Source: Vibrio genomosp. F10 str. ZF-129
Lineage (GTDB): Bacteria > Pseudomonadota > Gammaproteobacteria > Enterobacterales > Vibrionaceae
NCBI RefSeq assembly: GCF_000287055.2
Contig: NZ_AJYQ02000119.1
Coordinates: 1-64,000 of the forward strand
Direction of reading: 5' to 3'
Length of the DNA stretch: 64,000 bases
The position numbers and the translations under genes were made by a program. Shown piece after piece: positions 56,944 through 64,000 of the stretch. Each line of letters starts with the position of its first letter. The stretch's first letter is position 1. The notes below the pieces were generated by a model. It did not search any database. It worked only from the letters and a program-made list of their open reading frames with translations, and was not told the DNA's origin.

Positions 56944-56975
56944 AAAAAGGCGAACACTAAATGTTCGCCTTTTTT
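56944..56975. terminator. bidirectional rho-independent terminator
   Basis: GGCGAACA / TGTTCGCC arms, five-base loop, A-run before and T-run after. Ends fadJ transcription on the minus strand. Confidence 0.9.
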
Positions 56976-57042
56976 ATAGCAAAGCCCTGATATAACGAGG
57001 GATATAGAGGGTCACGGCCTAACACCGCTACCCCGTTCGAGA

Positions 57043-59211
57043 CTACTCGGCGTTATCGCCTTGCGGTTCGTCTTGTGATTTTTTAGCGTCAGGGTAGAAG
57101 GATTCACCGATTTCTGCTCGGGTCAATAACCCATCACATGGCGCAAAACGATTCCCGTATCTTTCCGCATGTTGGTTAAGCATTTCCACTACCGTCTTAA
57201 CGCCCAGTTTATCGATGTAACGGAACGGGCCACCAAGGAATGGCGGAAAGCCGATACCGAAAATCGCCCCAATATCGCCATCACGAGGGCTGCGAATAAT
57301 GCCTTCATCTAAACAGCGAACCGCTTCATTGAGCATCAGTAAGGTACATCGGATAGCAATGTCTTTCTCGCTCGAACGAATGTCAGGATTCAATTTAAGC
57401 AATTTGTAAACCGACTTATCGACGTCCTTCTTCTTACCTTTATAGGAATAAAAGCCTTTATTACTCTTTCTTCCTTTACGGCCATCATTGAGTAGCGTGT
57501 CAAAGACATCTGGGCCCTGGAAACGTTCACCAAGCTCTGAGACTAAAATGGGCATAATTTTCGCGCCAATATCAATACCCACTTCATCCAACAAGGTAAT
57601 CGGACCTACTGGGAAACCGAAATTAAGCAGCGCTTTATCTAAATGCTCAATCGGCTCTCCTGATAGCAACACCTCGGCGGCTTCATTCATGTACGGGGCA
57701 AGAATTCGATTCACATAAAAACCCGCACAGTCTTTAACGACAATCGGTGTTTTACCCTGTTTTTTCGCTAACGCGACGACCGTAGAGATCGTTTCGTCGC
57801 TGGTCGATTGATGTGGAATGACTTCCACCAATGGCATTTTTTCAACTGGGCTAAAGTAGTGTAAGCCAATCACATTTTGTGGGCGAAGCGCTTTCTCAGC
57901 AATTTTAGCGATCGGTAAAGAAGACGTGTTGGTCGCAAAAATAGTGCTCTCTTTCACGTAGCTTTCTACATCCGCAACCATTTGCTGTTTCAAATCAAGA
58001 TCTTCAAAAACCGCTTCAATCACAACATCCATCGTATTAAAACGTGCGAAATCGATACCGCCTGAAATCTGCATCATTTTAGATTGCTGTTGAGCTTTAG
58101 AAATGATTCGGCGCTTGCGCTGCTTATCAAACAACTTATTGTTGTATCTCAGCGCGTTTAACACGCCATCATTAGACACATCTTTGATACGTACAGGCAA
58201 TTTGGCTTTGGTGACGGTAACGTGACTGATCCCTGCCCCCATAAGACCGCCGCCCAATACCGCTACTTGATCGATACTTGCTGGCTCAGCACTGCTGCCG
58301 TGCTCTTTTTTCATTTCCGTTGTCGCAAAGAAAATCGAACGAAGCGCTTTAGACTCGTCAGTCATCACCAACTCACCAAAACGTTTCGCTTCTTGCTCTA
58401 ACCCTTTTTTGATGCCCTTTTCTAAACCATAACGGATGACTTCCAAAATACTATCAACCGCTGGGTAATTGCCCCGTGTTTTCTGAGCGGTTTTCTTTGC
58501 CGCTTGCTCAAAAATCACCTTACGACCAAGCCCAGTATTAGACATCAACTTTTCTTTGGTCGACGATTTTTTCTTTTTATGTTTATTTTTGGATGCTTTC
58601 TCAAGCATGGACAAAGCCACATCAAATAAAATACTTTGCGGAACACAGGCATCCACCACACCCAGCTTTTTCGCTTTTTTAGCACGAAGCTGTTTGCCCG
58701 TTAGAATCATATCAAGCGAAGGCAGTAGCCCAATCAGTCTTGATAACCGCTGCGTACCGCCAGAACCTGGCAGCAAGCCCAGTTGCACTTCAGGTAAACC
58801 AAGGCGCGTTTTATCTGAATCAGTACACACACGGTAATCACATGCGAGTGCTAGCTCTAATCCACCGCCTAGACAAGGCCCATGAATAGCGGCAACAACA
58901 GGGTAAGGTAAATCGGATAACGCCTGAAACATCTCTTGCCCTTGCACTGCGAGCGCTTGGGCTTCTTGGGCTGTTTTGCATTCCGCTAACATGCGAATAT
59001 CGGCACCCGCAATAAAGTTGTCGGGCTTATCGGAATGAATAATCACGCCCTTGAGTTCATCTTGATAAGATTCAAGTTCAACCAAAATATCTTTAATCTC
59101 GGAAACAAAGGCAGACTGAAGCGTGTTCATCTTCTCGCCCGGCACATCAATTGAAAGCCAAGCCACCTTATTGTCATCCACTTTCAAGTGGAACGCTTTA
59201 GACTGAGACAT
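57043..59211 (-). CDS. fadJ: fatty acid oxidation complex alpha subunit FadJ
   Basis: 722 residues. N-terminal enoyl-CoA hydratase/isomerase (about 1-190; [17 protein letters not shown] oxyanion region, [39 protein letters not shown]) and C-terminal 3-hydroxyacyl-CoA dehydrogenase (about 315-700; NAD loop [57 protein letters not shown]). Converts enoyl-CoA to 3-ketoacyl-CoA. Shares a stop/start overlap with fadI. A lysine-rich insert (about 215-225) lies in the linker. Confidence 0.96.
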   Translation of the reverse strand: MSQSKAFHLKVDDNKVAWLSIDVPGEKMNTLQSAFVSEIKDILVELESYQDELKGVIIHSDKPDNFIAGADIRMLAECKTAQEAQALAVQGQEMFQALSDLPYPVVAAIHGPCLGGGLELALACDYRVCTDSDKTRLGLPEVQLGLLPGSGGTQRLSRLIGLLPSLDMILTGKQLRAKKAKKLGVVDACVPQSILFDVALSMLEKASKNKHKKKKSSTKEKLMSNTGLGRKVIFEQAAKKTAQKTRGNYPAVDSILEVIRYGLEKGIKKGLEQEAKRFGELVMTDESKALRSIFFATTEMKKEHGSSAEPASIDQVAVLGGGLMGAGISHVTVTKAKLPVRIKDVSNDGVLNALRYNNKLFDKQRKRRIISKAQQQSKMMQISGGIDFARFNTMDVVIEAVFEDLDLKQQMVADVESYVKESTIFATNTSSLPIAKIAEKALRPQNVIGLHYFSPVEKMPLVEVIPHQSTSDETISTVVALAKKQGKTPIVVKDCAGFYVNRILAPYMNEAAEVLLSGEPIEHLDKALLNFGFPVGPITLLDEVGIDIGAKIMPILVSELGERFQGPDVFDTLLNDGRKGRKSNKGFYSYKGKKKDVDKSVYKLLKLNPDIRSSEKDIAIRCTLLMLNEAVRCLDEGIIRSPRDGDIGAIFGIGFPPFLGGPFRYIDKLGVKTVVEMLNQHAERYGNRFAPCDGLLTRAEIGESFYPDAKKSQDEPQGDNAE

Positions 59212-60536
59212 TATTCAACCTCCAAAATCATTGCTGCACCTAAGCCACCCGCTGCACACGCGGTATTAAGCGCCAATCCGCCGCCACGACGTTTCAATTC
59301 ACGCAGTGTTTGAGTGATCATTCTTGCCCCCGTTGCTGCAAATGGGTGGCCGTACGCTAACGAACCGCCAAGTACGTTAAACTTATCCATATCAATCTCA
59401 CCAATCGCTTTGCCTCGGCCTAAATGCTGCTGAGCAAAACTGTCACTGGCGAACATCTTCACATTAGAAAGCGCCTGTGCTGCAAACGCTTCGTGCATAT
59501 CGATCAACGTGAGATCAGAAAGCTCAATGCCTGCCCTTGCAAGCGCGATAGGTGTGGCGAACGATGGACCCATGAGCATGTCTTTCTCAACGCCAATGGC
59601 AGAAAACGCATAGGAACGAATGTAACCCATGACTTCAAGGCCCAGCTCTTTTGCGCGGCCTTCTCTCATTAACATGACAGCAGCAGCACCATCAGTCAGA
59701 GGTGTACTGTTTGCTGCGGTCACCGAACCGTATTGACGATCAAACGCAGGACGTAACTTGGCGTACCCTTCTAAACTGGAATCTAAACGAATGTTGTTGT
59801 CTTTATCTATCCACTTTTTATACGGGTCAGGGAAGGCGGTCATGACCTCACCTGAAATCTTTCCTTCATCCCAAGCTTTTGCTGCAAGTGTGTGGGAACG
59901 GTGCGCTAACGCATCTTGATCTTCTCTTGAAATACCATGCGTTTTCGCCATCTGCTCGGCGGTTTGTCCCATAGAGATGCCCGTTGAGTACTCAGCAACG
60001 GCAGGCGGTACAGGAACCAGATCTTTGAGTGATAGGTTTTTAAGGATTTTAAGCTTTTGCCCAACGGTTTTGGTTTTGCTCAACGCAAGTAAGTTAGCGG
60101 CCAGTTTTTTCGACACACCAATCGGAAGAACCGATGAAGAATCTGCCCCCCCAGCAATACCAATATCGATAGTGCCAGAAACAATGCTCTCGGCCACATT
60201 GGCTGCCGATTGAAAACTCGTAGCGCACGCGCGGGTCACACTGTAAGCATCGGTATGAATGTTCATCCCAGTACCCAGCACTATCTCGCGAGCGATATTT
60301 GGGGCTTCAGGCATTTGAACGACCTGGCCAAACACCACCTGATCGATCAGTTCCGCAGGGACTTCGCTGCGTGCTAGTAGCTCATTGACCACCATTTTTC
60401 CGAGATCAACCGCAGGTACATGGCTAAATTCTGTACTTTGACGAGCGAAAGGGGTTCGAAGCCCCGCAACGATAGCAATACGTTCACCGGAACGTGTTTG
60501 CAGTATCTGCTTATTAATATTATTTGGCTTGCCCAT
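59211..60536 (-). CDS. fadI: acetyl-CoA acyltransferase FadI
   Basis: 441 residues of the thiolase family. Active-site Cys in [19 protein letters not shown] (about 105), later [17 protein letters not shown] (His) and the C-terminal [18 protein letters not shown] (second Cys). Cleaves 3-ketoacyl-CoA, the last step of beta-oxidation. FadI and FadJ form the anaerobic-type complex in E. coli; here fadI precedes fadJ. A FadR-like operator lies 49 bp upstream of the start. Confidence 0.97.
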   Translation of the reverse strand: MGKPNNINKQILQTRSGERIAIVAGLRTPFARQSTEFSHVPAVDLGKMVVNELLARSEVPAELIDQVVFGQVVQMPEAPNIAREIVLGTGMNIHTDAYSVTRACATSFQSAANVAESIVSGTIDIGIAGGADSSSVLPIGVSKKLAANLLALSKTKTVGQKLKILKNLSLKDLVPVPPAVAEYSTGISMGQTAEQMAKTHGISREDQDALAHRSHTLAAKAWDEGKISGEVMTAFPDPYKKWIDKDNNIRLDSSLEGYAKLRPAFDRQYGSVTAANSTPLTDGAAAVMLMREGRAKELGLEVMGYIRSYAFSAIGVEKDMLMGPSFATPIALARAGIELSDLTLIDMHEAFAAQALSNVKMFASDSFAQQHLGRGKAIGEIDMDKFNVLGGSLAYGHPFAATGARMITQTLRELKRRGGGLALNTACAAGGLGAAMILEVE

Positions 60537-60584
60537 TAGTTCTCCTTACATTCGCCATTCAAAACATTCTTCATTCAAAGATAG

Positions 60585-60595
60585 AGGTCAGACCT
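60585..60595. promoter_or_regulatory. FadR-like operator before fadIJ
   Basis: AGGTCAGACCT is a perfect 11-bp palindrome containing the FadR core GGTCNGACC (60586-60594). Placed 49-59 bp upstream of the fadI start, where repression would be effective. FadR is known to repress fad genes in vibrios and releases DNA with long-chain acyl-CoA. Confidence 0.75.
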
Positions 60596-60933
60596 GATGC
60601 ATTGTAACGAAATTGTTAACACAATCAAACAGACGTTTGAATAAACGTGAACTAAGCGATATTGAGGGAGCCACAAATGAGGGAGCATCATGGATAAGAA
60701 GTAGAACTGGTCATTAAATTTATCCGTTTTTACACGTTAAAAGTCGGAACAGTCTGATTAGTTTTTGGACGTTAGGGATGAGAACGGCCAGATACAGAGG
60801 GCTATTGCGTAATGGATGAAACAGTAAACGGGTTAGTTAATTGACTAGCCTATTGCGCAAACACTGACGTAGAACAATAAGAGCGTTAACCATGAAACAG
60901 GCACTTAAGAACATAAGCGAATGAATTAAAAGC

Positions 60934-61110
60934 AAAAAAAAACCACACAAAGTTGTGTGGTTGGAATGTATAAAGCAATCAACTTAACGCCAATTGAAAA
61001 ATCAGTTTCCTGATTAGGAGAAAGTAAAGTCAGCCTTCAAAAGGAAGTGTCACCTTGCTCAACACACTAACTCATAGAGTTAGCTAGATGACAGGTTGTA
61101 CTATAGCCAC
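60934..61110 (-). ncRNA. candidate small RNA with terminator, unknown type
   Basis: On the minus strand a strong terminator (AACCACACAA / TTGTGTGGTT arms, then a run of nine T at 60934-60942) has no protein gene upstream: the next minus-strand frame is far away. Three hairpins precede it: TAACTC/GAGTTA (near 61075), CTTC/GAAG (near 61040) and AATCAG-GAAA-CTGATT with a GNRA tetraloop (near 61000). TATAGT near 61104 could be a -10 box. Alternatively it is a fadIJ leader or attenuator. 5' end uncertain. Confidence 0.45.
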
Positions 61111-61185
61111 AATTAAGTATAAGATTTTGAAGTAGATCAATTTTATCTCATATTTCGTGCTCATGACCCCTGGATGGAGACTTAT

Positions 61186-61749
61186 GTGTCAATAATCGAA
61201 TTCTTTGGAAAGAAAAATCCAAAACGTACGGTCAACTCTGATATGGACAAACAAAGAAAATATGAAGCACTCGTACGTGCCTATCACCGTGACCTCTTTC
61301 GATATGGCTTTTGGCTATGCAAAGACAAAAGCATTGCAGAAGATCTGGTGCAAGAGACCTGCTTAAGAGCATGGAAATCACTCGATAGCTTACAAGATGA
61401 AAAAGCTGCGAAGTCATGGCTCATTACGATATTGAGGCGCGAGAATGCTCGCCGCTTTGAACGAAAGCAGTTCGATTTAGTCGACATCGATGATTACAGT
61501 AATGATGCCATCGTCAGCGATGATGCTCATCACCAATCTGAATGGGTACAAACATTGATCATGAAATTGGATGTCGAATATCGCGAACCACTCTTCTTAC
61601 AGGTTGTCGGCGGATTTAGTGGTGAAGAGATAGGTTCCATTCTCGATCTCAATAAAAACACCGTAATGACACGACTGTTCAGAGCACGAAACCAATTAAA
61701 AGAGATGATGGAGTCATCACAATCTACAAGAGGGCAGCAAAATGGATGA
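61186..61749 (+). CDS. ECF-type RNA polymerase sigma factor
   Basis: 187 residues from a GTG at 61186, preceded by GGAG; ATG at 61174 and 61243 are alternatives. Sigma region 2 (about 20-85; LVRAYHRDLFRYGFWLCKDK, DLVQETCLRAWKSL) and region 4 (about 130-180; YREPLFLQVVGGFSGEEIGSIL, NTVMTRLFRARNQLK). Its stop overlaps the start of the next gene by 8 bp, which encodes its probable partner. In vibrios this pair stands next to fadL. Confidence 0.9.
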   Translation: MSIIEFFGKKNPKRTVNSDMDKQRKYEALVRAYHRDLFRYGFWLCKDKSIAEDLVQETCLRAWKSLDSLQDEKAAKSWLITILRRENARRFERKQFDLVDIDDYSNDAIVSDDAHHQSEWVQTLIMKLDVEYREPLFLQVVGGFSGEEIGSILDLNKNTVMTRLFRARNQLKEMMESSQSTRGQQNG

Positions 61750-62467
61750 TTTAGAATTTCGCCGCCATGTCATGTCTGATCCTAAACAACGAGATCACGA
61801 CATTATAGACGCGATAAATAGTAACGAAGCCAACGCTAAGTTTTTAGACGACGCTCTTGATCTAGACAGTAAGATTCTAAAGGCCATGAATGTTGATGTG
61901 CCTGAAGATCTCGCTGATAAAATTCTATTCAGCCAGCCAGATGAAGAACCTAATGTTATTCGGCCTAACTTTGTTAAGCGTTCAATGGCCATGGCGGCCT
62001 CTGTGGCTTTTGCCTTTGGCTTGTTAGCTGGGCAACTCAACTGGGGGAATCTGCTGGTTTCTCCTGCTCAGGCGAGCCTGGCTGAAACCGCAGTAAAACA
62101 TGTCATTGATGAGCGTGATTTTATTTCACCACTTGATGAACGAGTTGGTCTATTTCAAATTAATGCTAAGATGCAGCCGTTTAAAATGAAGTTTGAAAGC
62201 GATTTTCCTTACCATGTTTACTATTTGAATCACTGTGGTTTTGGTGATTCCAACGCACTACACATGGTGTTTGAAGGTGAACATGGAAAAGTCACGCTGT
62301 TCATCACCAACATATCTCAAGCCGATCGTAAGGTCTTTGACCAAAAAGGCATGACGGGCGTTGTTGAACCTTTAGCCAACGCAAGCTTAATCGTGGTTGG
62401 AGAGGAAGGCGAAAACGTCGCTAAAATTGCCGAAAAACTTGCCTCGTCTGTGATATCTAGCCTATAA
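61742..62467 (+). CDS. DUF3379 family membrane protein, probable anti-sigma partner
   Basis: 241 residues. Cytoplasmic N-terminus (about 1-78), a membrane helix (SMAMAASVAFAFGLLAGQL, about 81-99) and a periplasmic C-terminus (about 100-241; HVYYLNHCGFGDSNALHMVF). The layout with one helix, the 8-bp overlap with the sigma gene and the DUF3379 domain fit an anti-sigma factor that holds the ECF protein at the membrane. Not proven for this family member. Confidence 0.82.
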   Translation: MDDLEFRRHVMSDPKQRDHDIIDAINSNEANAKFLDDALDLDSKILKAMNVDVPEDLADKILFSQPDEEPNVIRPNFVKRSMAMAASVAFAFGLLAGQLNWGNLLVSPAQASLAETAVKHVIDERDFISPLDERVGLFQINAKMQPFKMKFESDFPYHVYYLNHCGFGDSNALHMVFEGEHGKVTLFITNISQADRKVFDQKGMTGVVEPLANASLIVVGEEGENVAKIAEKLASSVISSL

Positions 62468-62486
62468 ACCGTGCTTATTTCATACT

Positions 62487-62516
62487 AGGCTCTGATTGCA
62501 TATCAGGGCCTTTTTT
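62487..62516 (+). terminator. rho-independent terminator
   Basis: AGGCTCTGAT / ATCAGGGCCT (one G-U pair), five-base loop, six T. Ends the sigma/DUF3379 operon before fadL. Confidence 0.9.
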
Positions 62517-62616
62517 GAGCCTATTTTGTAGAGTCATAACTCTAAAAACAGCGTTTTATTCCCTTTTTCCTGCCAGATAGGCATCATTTCATTAATTTTC
62601 ACTGCCAATTTAACGG

Positions 62617-62630
62617 TGGTCGGATTTGTT
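62617..62630. promoter_or_regulatory. FadR-like site in the fadL promoter
   Basis: TGGTCGGATTTGTT matches the left half of the FadR consensus (TGGTC-N-GA) and deviates in the right half. It falls between a TTAACG -35-like element (62610-62615) and a TATATA -10 (62634-62639). A perfect TGAGCATTTGCTCA hairpin lies further down (62665-62678). Moderate support. Confidence 0.4.
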
Positions 62631-62727
62631 TGCTATATACTTGAGTCTAGGATCAGCCACCAACTGAGCATTTGCTCAAATATATCGCCCAACTAGAGGC
62701 GAATATTACAAAAAGGAAAAAGCAACT

Positions 62728-64000
62728 ATGAACAACTCGCGTCTGTTTAAAAAATCGCTTCTCGCAGTGACTATTGCCTCAGCTTCTCTTGCCTCTGCGC
62801 AAGTAGTAGCAGCAGGTTTCCAACTTAACGCTCAATCAGCAACCGGTCTTGGCCGTGCATTCGCTGGTGACGCTGTTATTGCTGATAATGCATCAGTCAT
62901 GGCACGTAACCCAGCTGCAATGGCATTGTTTGACTCTGTCGAATTGTCTCTGGGTTTCACATCCATTACCTCTCAAATTGAAGTGAAAGACGCAACTTAC
63001 TGTGGTCCAACTTGCCAAGTTACTGGCGGGGCTATGGGCTCAGAAAGCGCCAACTACAGTGATGCTGGTGATACGTCACTTGTGCCAAATATTCATTTAA
63101 TCGTTCCAGTAAATGATAAGTTTGCTTGGGGTATTAATGCTTATACTAACTTTGGTACAAAAACTGAATTTGATAGCACATATGCAGGCTATGAATATGG
63201 CGGTTTGACTGATGTTAAGAGCATGAACTTTGGTCTTGCTGGTTCTTACCGTTTAAACGAACAATGGAGCTTTGGTGCCGGCCTCGATCTAATCTATGGT
63301 CAAGGTAAGCTACAAAGAAGCTTTAGCCCTGCAATTGCAGGCGCATTAGGTACGGACAAAGCTCTAGATGTAGATGCTGACGGTTGGGCTGTTGGATTTA
63401 ACCTAGGTACTGTTTATGAGTTGGACGAAAACAATCGTTTTGGTTTAGCTTATCACTACAGCCCTGAGTTAGAAGCAGATGGAGATGTGACATTTAAAGG
63501 TGTTAAGTATTCAGACGATACTTTGTTAATGCCACTACCTGATATGCTAGAGTTCTCTGGTTTCCATAAAATAACGGACACTAAATTTGCAGTTCACTAT
63601 AGTGTTCAGTGGATCGGCTGGAGCGCATTTGATGTACTTAAAAGCGAAAAAGCTGGTGAGCTAAATCAGTATAAATGGCAAGATGGTATGCACTACTCAC
63701 TGGGTGGTACTTATTTCTTGAATCAAGATTGGACAATACGTGCAGGCTACATGTATGACACGAGTGCGCAAGATCAGCTTACTTCGATTTCAGTACCAGA
63801 TTCAGATCGCCAATGGTTCTCTGCTGGTTTCACATATCATATCGACACGGCATCAAACATAGACTTTGGTTTCACATATCTACTTGGTGATGATGTAAAA
63901 GTTTCTGAGTCTAACGCAAACCCATTCTTTGGTACTCAACACCAAACAGGTACAGCGGAAAACATCTCTAGTATTTCTGGTACAACCCACGCAAATGCTA
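62728..64000 (+). CDS. fadL: outer-membrane long-chain fatty acid transporter FadL, cut by the window edge
   Basis: 424 codons are present; the C-terminus lies outside. SD AAGGAAAAAG before the ATG. Signal peptide about 1-29 (SLLAVTIASASLASAQVVAA), then the FadL plug/barrel: GFQLNAQSATGLGRAFAGDA (about 30-49) and ASVMARNPAAMALFDSVELS. The NPA motif is the FadL hallmark. An unusual cysteine pair (CGPTC, about 92-96) may form a disulfide in an extracellular loop. Takes exogenous fatty acids across the outer membrane for the fadIJ pathway encoded nearby. Confidence 0.95.
   Translation, partial: MNNSRLFKKSLLAVTIASASLASAQVVAAGFQLNAQSATGLGRAFAGDAVIADNASVMARNPAAMALFDSVELSLGFTSITSQIEVKDATYCGPTCQVTGGAMGSESANYSDAGDTSLVPNIHLIVPVNDKFAWGINAYTNFGTKTEFDSTYAGYEYGGLTDVKSMNFGLAGSYRLNEQWSFGAGLDLIYGQGKLQRSFSPAIAGALGTDKALDVDADGWAVGFNLGTVYELDENNRFGLAYHYSPELEADGDVTFKGVKYSDDTLLMPLPDMLEFSGFHKITDTKFAVHYSVQWIGWSAFDVLKSEKAGELNQYKWQDGMHYSLGGTYFLNQDWTIRAGYMYDTSAQDQLTSISVPDSDRQWFSAGFTYHIDTASNIDFGFTYLLGDDVKVSESNANPFFGTQHQTGTAENISSISGTTHANA

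Noticed and set aside
1..64000. Looked for CRISPR arrays, intact insertion sequences, tRNA and rRNA genes, toxin-antitoxin pairs and anti-phage loci.
   Set aside because: No regularly spaced repeats, no transposase with flanking inverted repeats, no cloverleaf or rRNA sequence and no defence-gene pairs were recognised by reading.

Overview
This window reads as chromosomal DNA of a marine gammaproteobacterium of the family Vibrionaceae, most likely genus Vibrio. The support is the housekeeping order recR-ybaB-dnaX-apt next to a 4.5S RNA gene, the order fadJ-fadI / ECF sigma / DUF3379 / fadL, a four-gene ectoine operon ending in its own aspartokinase, and a Vibrio-style sialic acid locus with a SiaPQM TRAP transporter. 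I cannot name the species. Both window edges cut genes: a chemoreceptor on the left and fadL on the right.

Layout. 1-4.3 kb: a truncated chemoreceptor with a duplicated sensory domain, a YafJ-type amidotransferase and a PAS-GGDEF diguanylate cyclase. 4.5-8.2 kb: ectABC-ask, with a putative promoter whose spacer holds a run of nine G. 8.5-11.6 kb: a membrane-anchored TPR protein, an M14 carboxypeptidase and a NaChBac-like ion channel. 11.7-21.6 kb: a PhnDCEE-type ABC importer, a periplasmic glycerophosphodiesterase, and an NtrC-class response regulator with its kinase. Both transport/hydrolase units carry a good -24/-12 sigma-54 promoter and an identical GTCATTNNTGTCC box at the same distance, so the four parts look like one regulated system. 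21.9-28.3 kb: a small lipoprotein, an RstAB-like two-component pair, a PhyH-family dioxygenase, a solute-binding protein and a second chemoreceptor.

28.6-38.8 kb is the sialic acid locus: two kelch (NanM-like) proteins, an RpiR regulator, nanA and siaMQP on the minus strand, diverging from nanE-nanK-nagA. A 30-bp near-perfect palindrome sits between the divergent units. 38.8-42.2 kb looks like an accessory patch: a LysR regulator, a nitrilase-family hydrolase and a frameshifted, truncated tyrosine-recombinase relic directly downstream of ffs (4.5S RNA). 42.3-48.9 kb holds a dual-SBP diguanylate cyclase, a membrane protein, an alkyltransferase-like protein, a YbaY lipoprotein, tesB, and an Lrp-type regulator divergent from a cysteine-desulfhydrase-like enzyme. 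49-53.7 kb is recR, ybaB, dnaX (with a clear -1 frameshift signal), apt, ybaN and an unlisted 43-residue membrane peptide. 54-56.9 kb holds an RssB homologue, a LysR regulator and a nitroreductase. 57-64 kb is lipid metabolism: fadJ, fadI with a FadR-like operator, a candidate small RNA, an ECF sigma factor with its DUF3379 partner, and fadL.

No CRISPR array, intact insertion sequence, rRNA or tRNA was seen.
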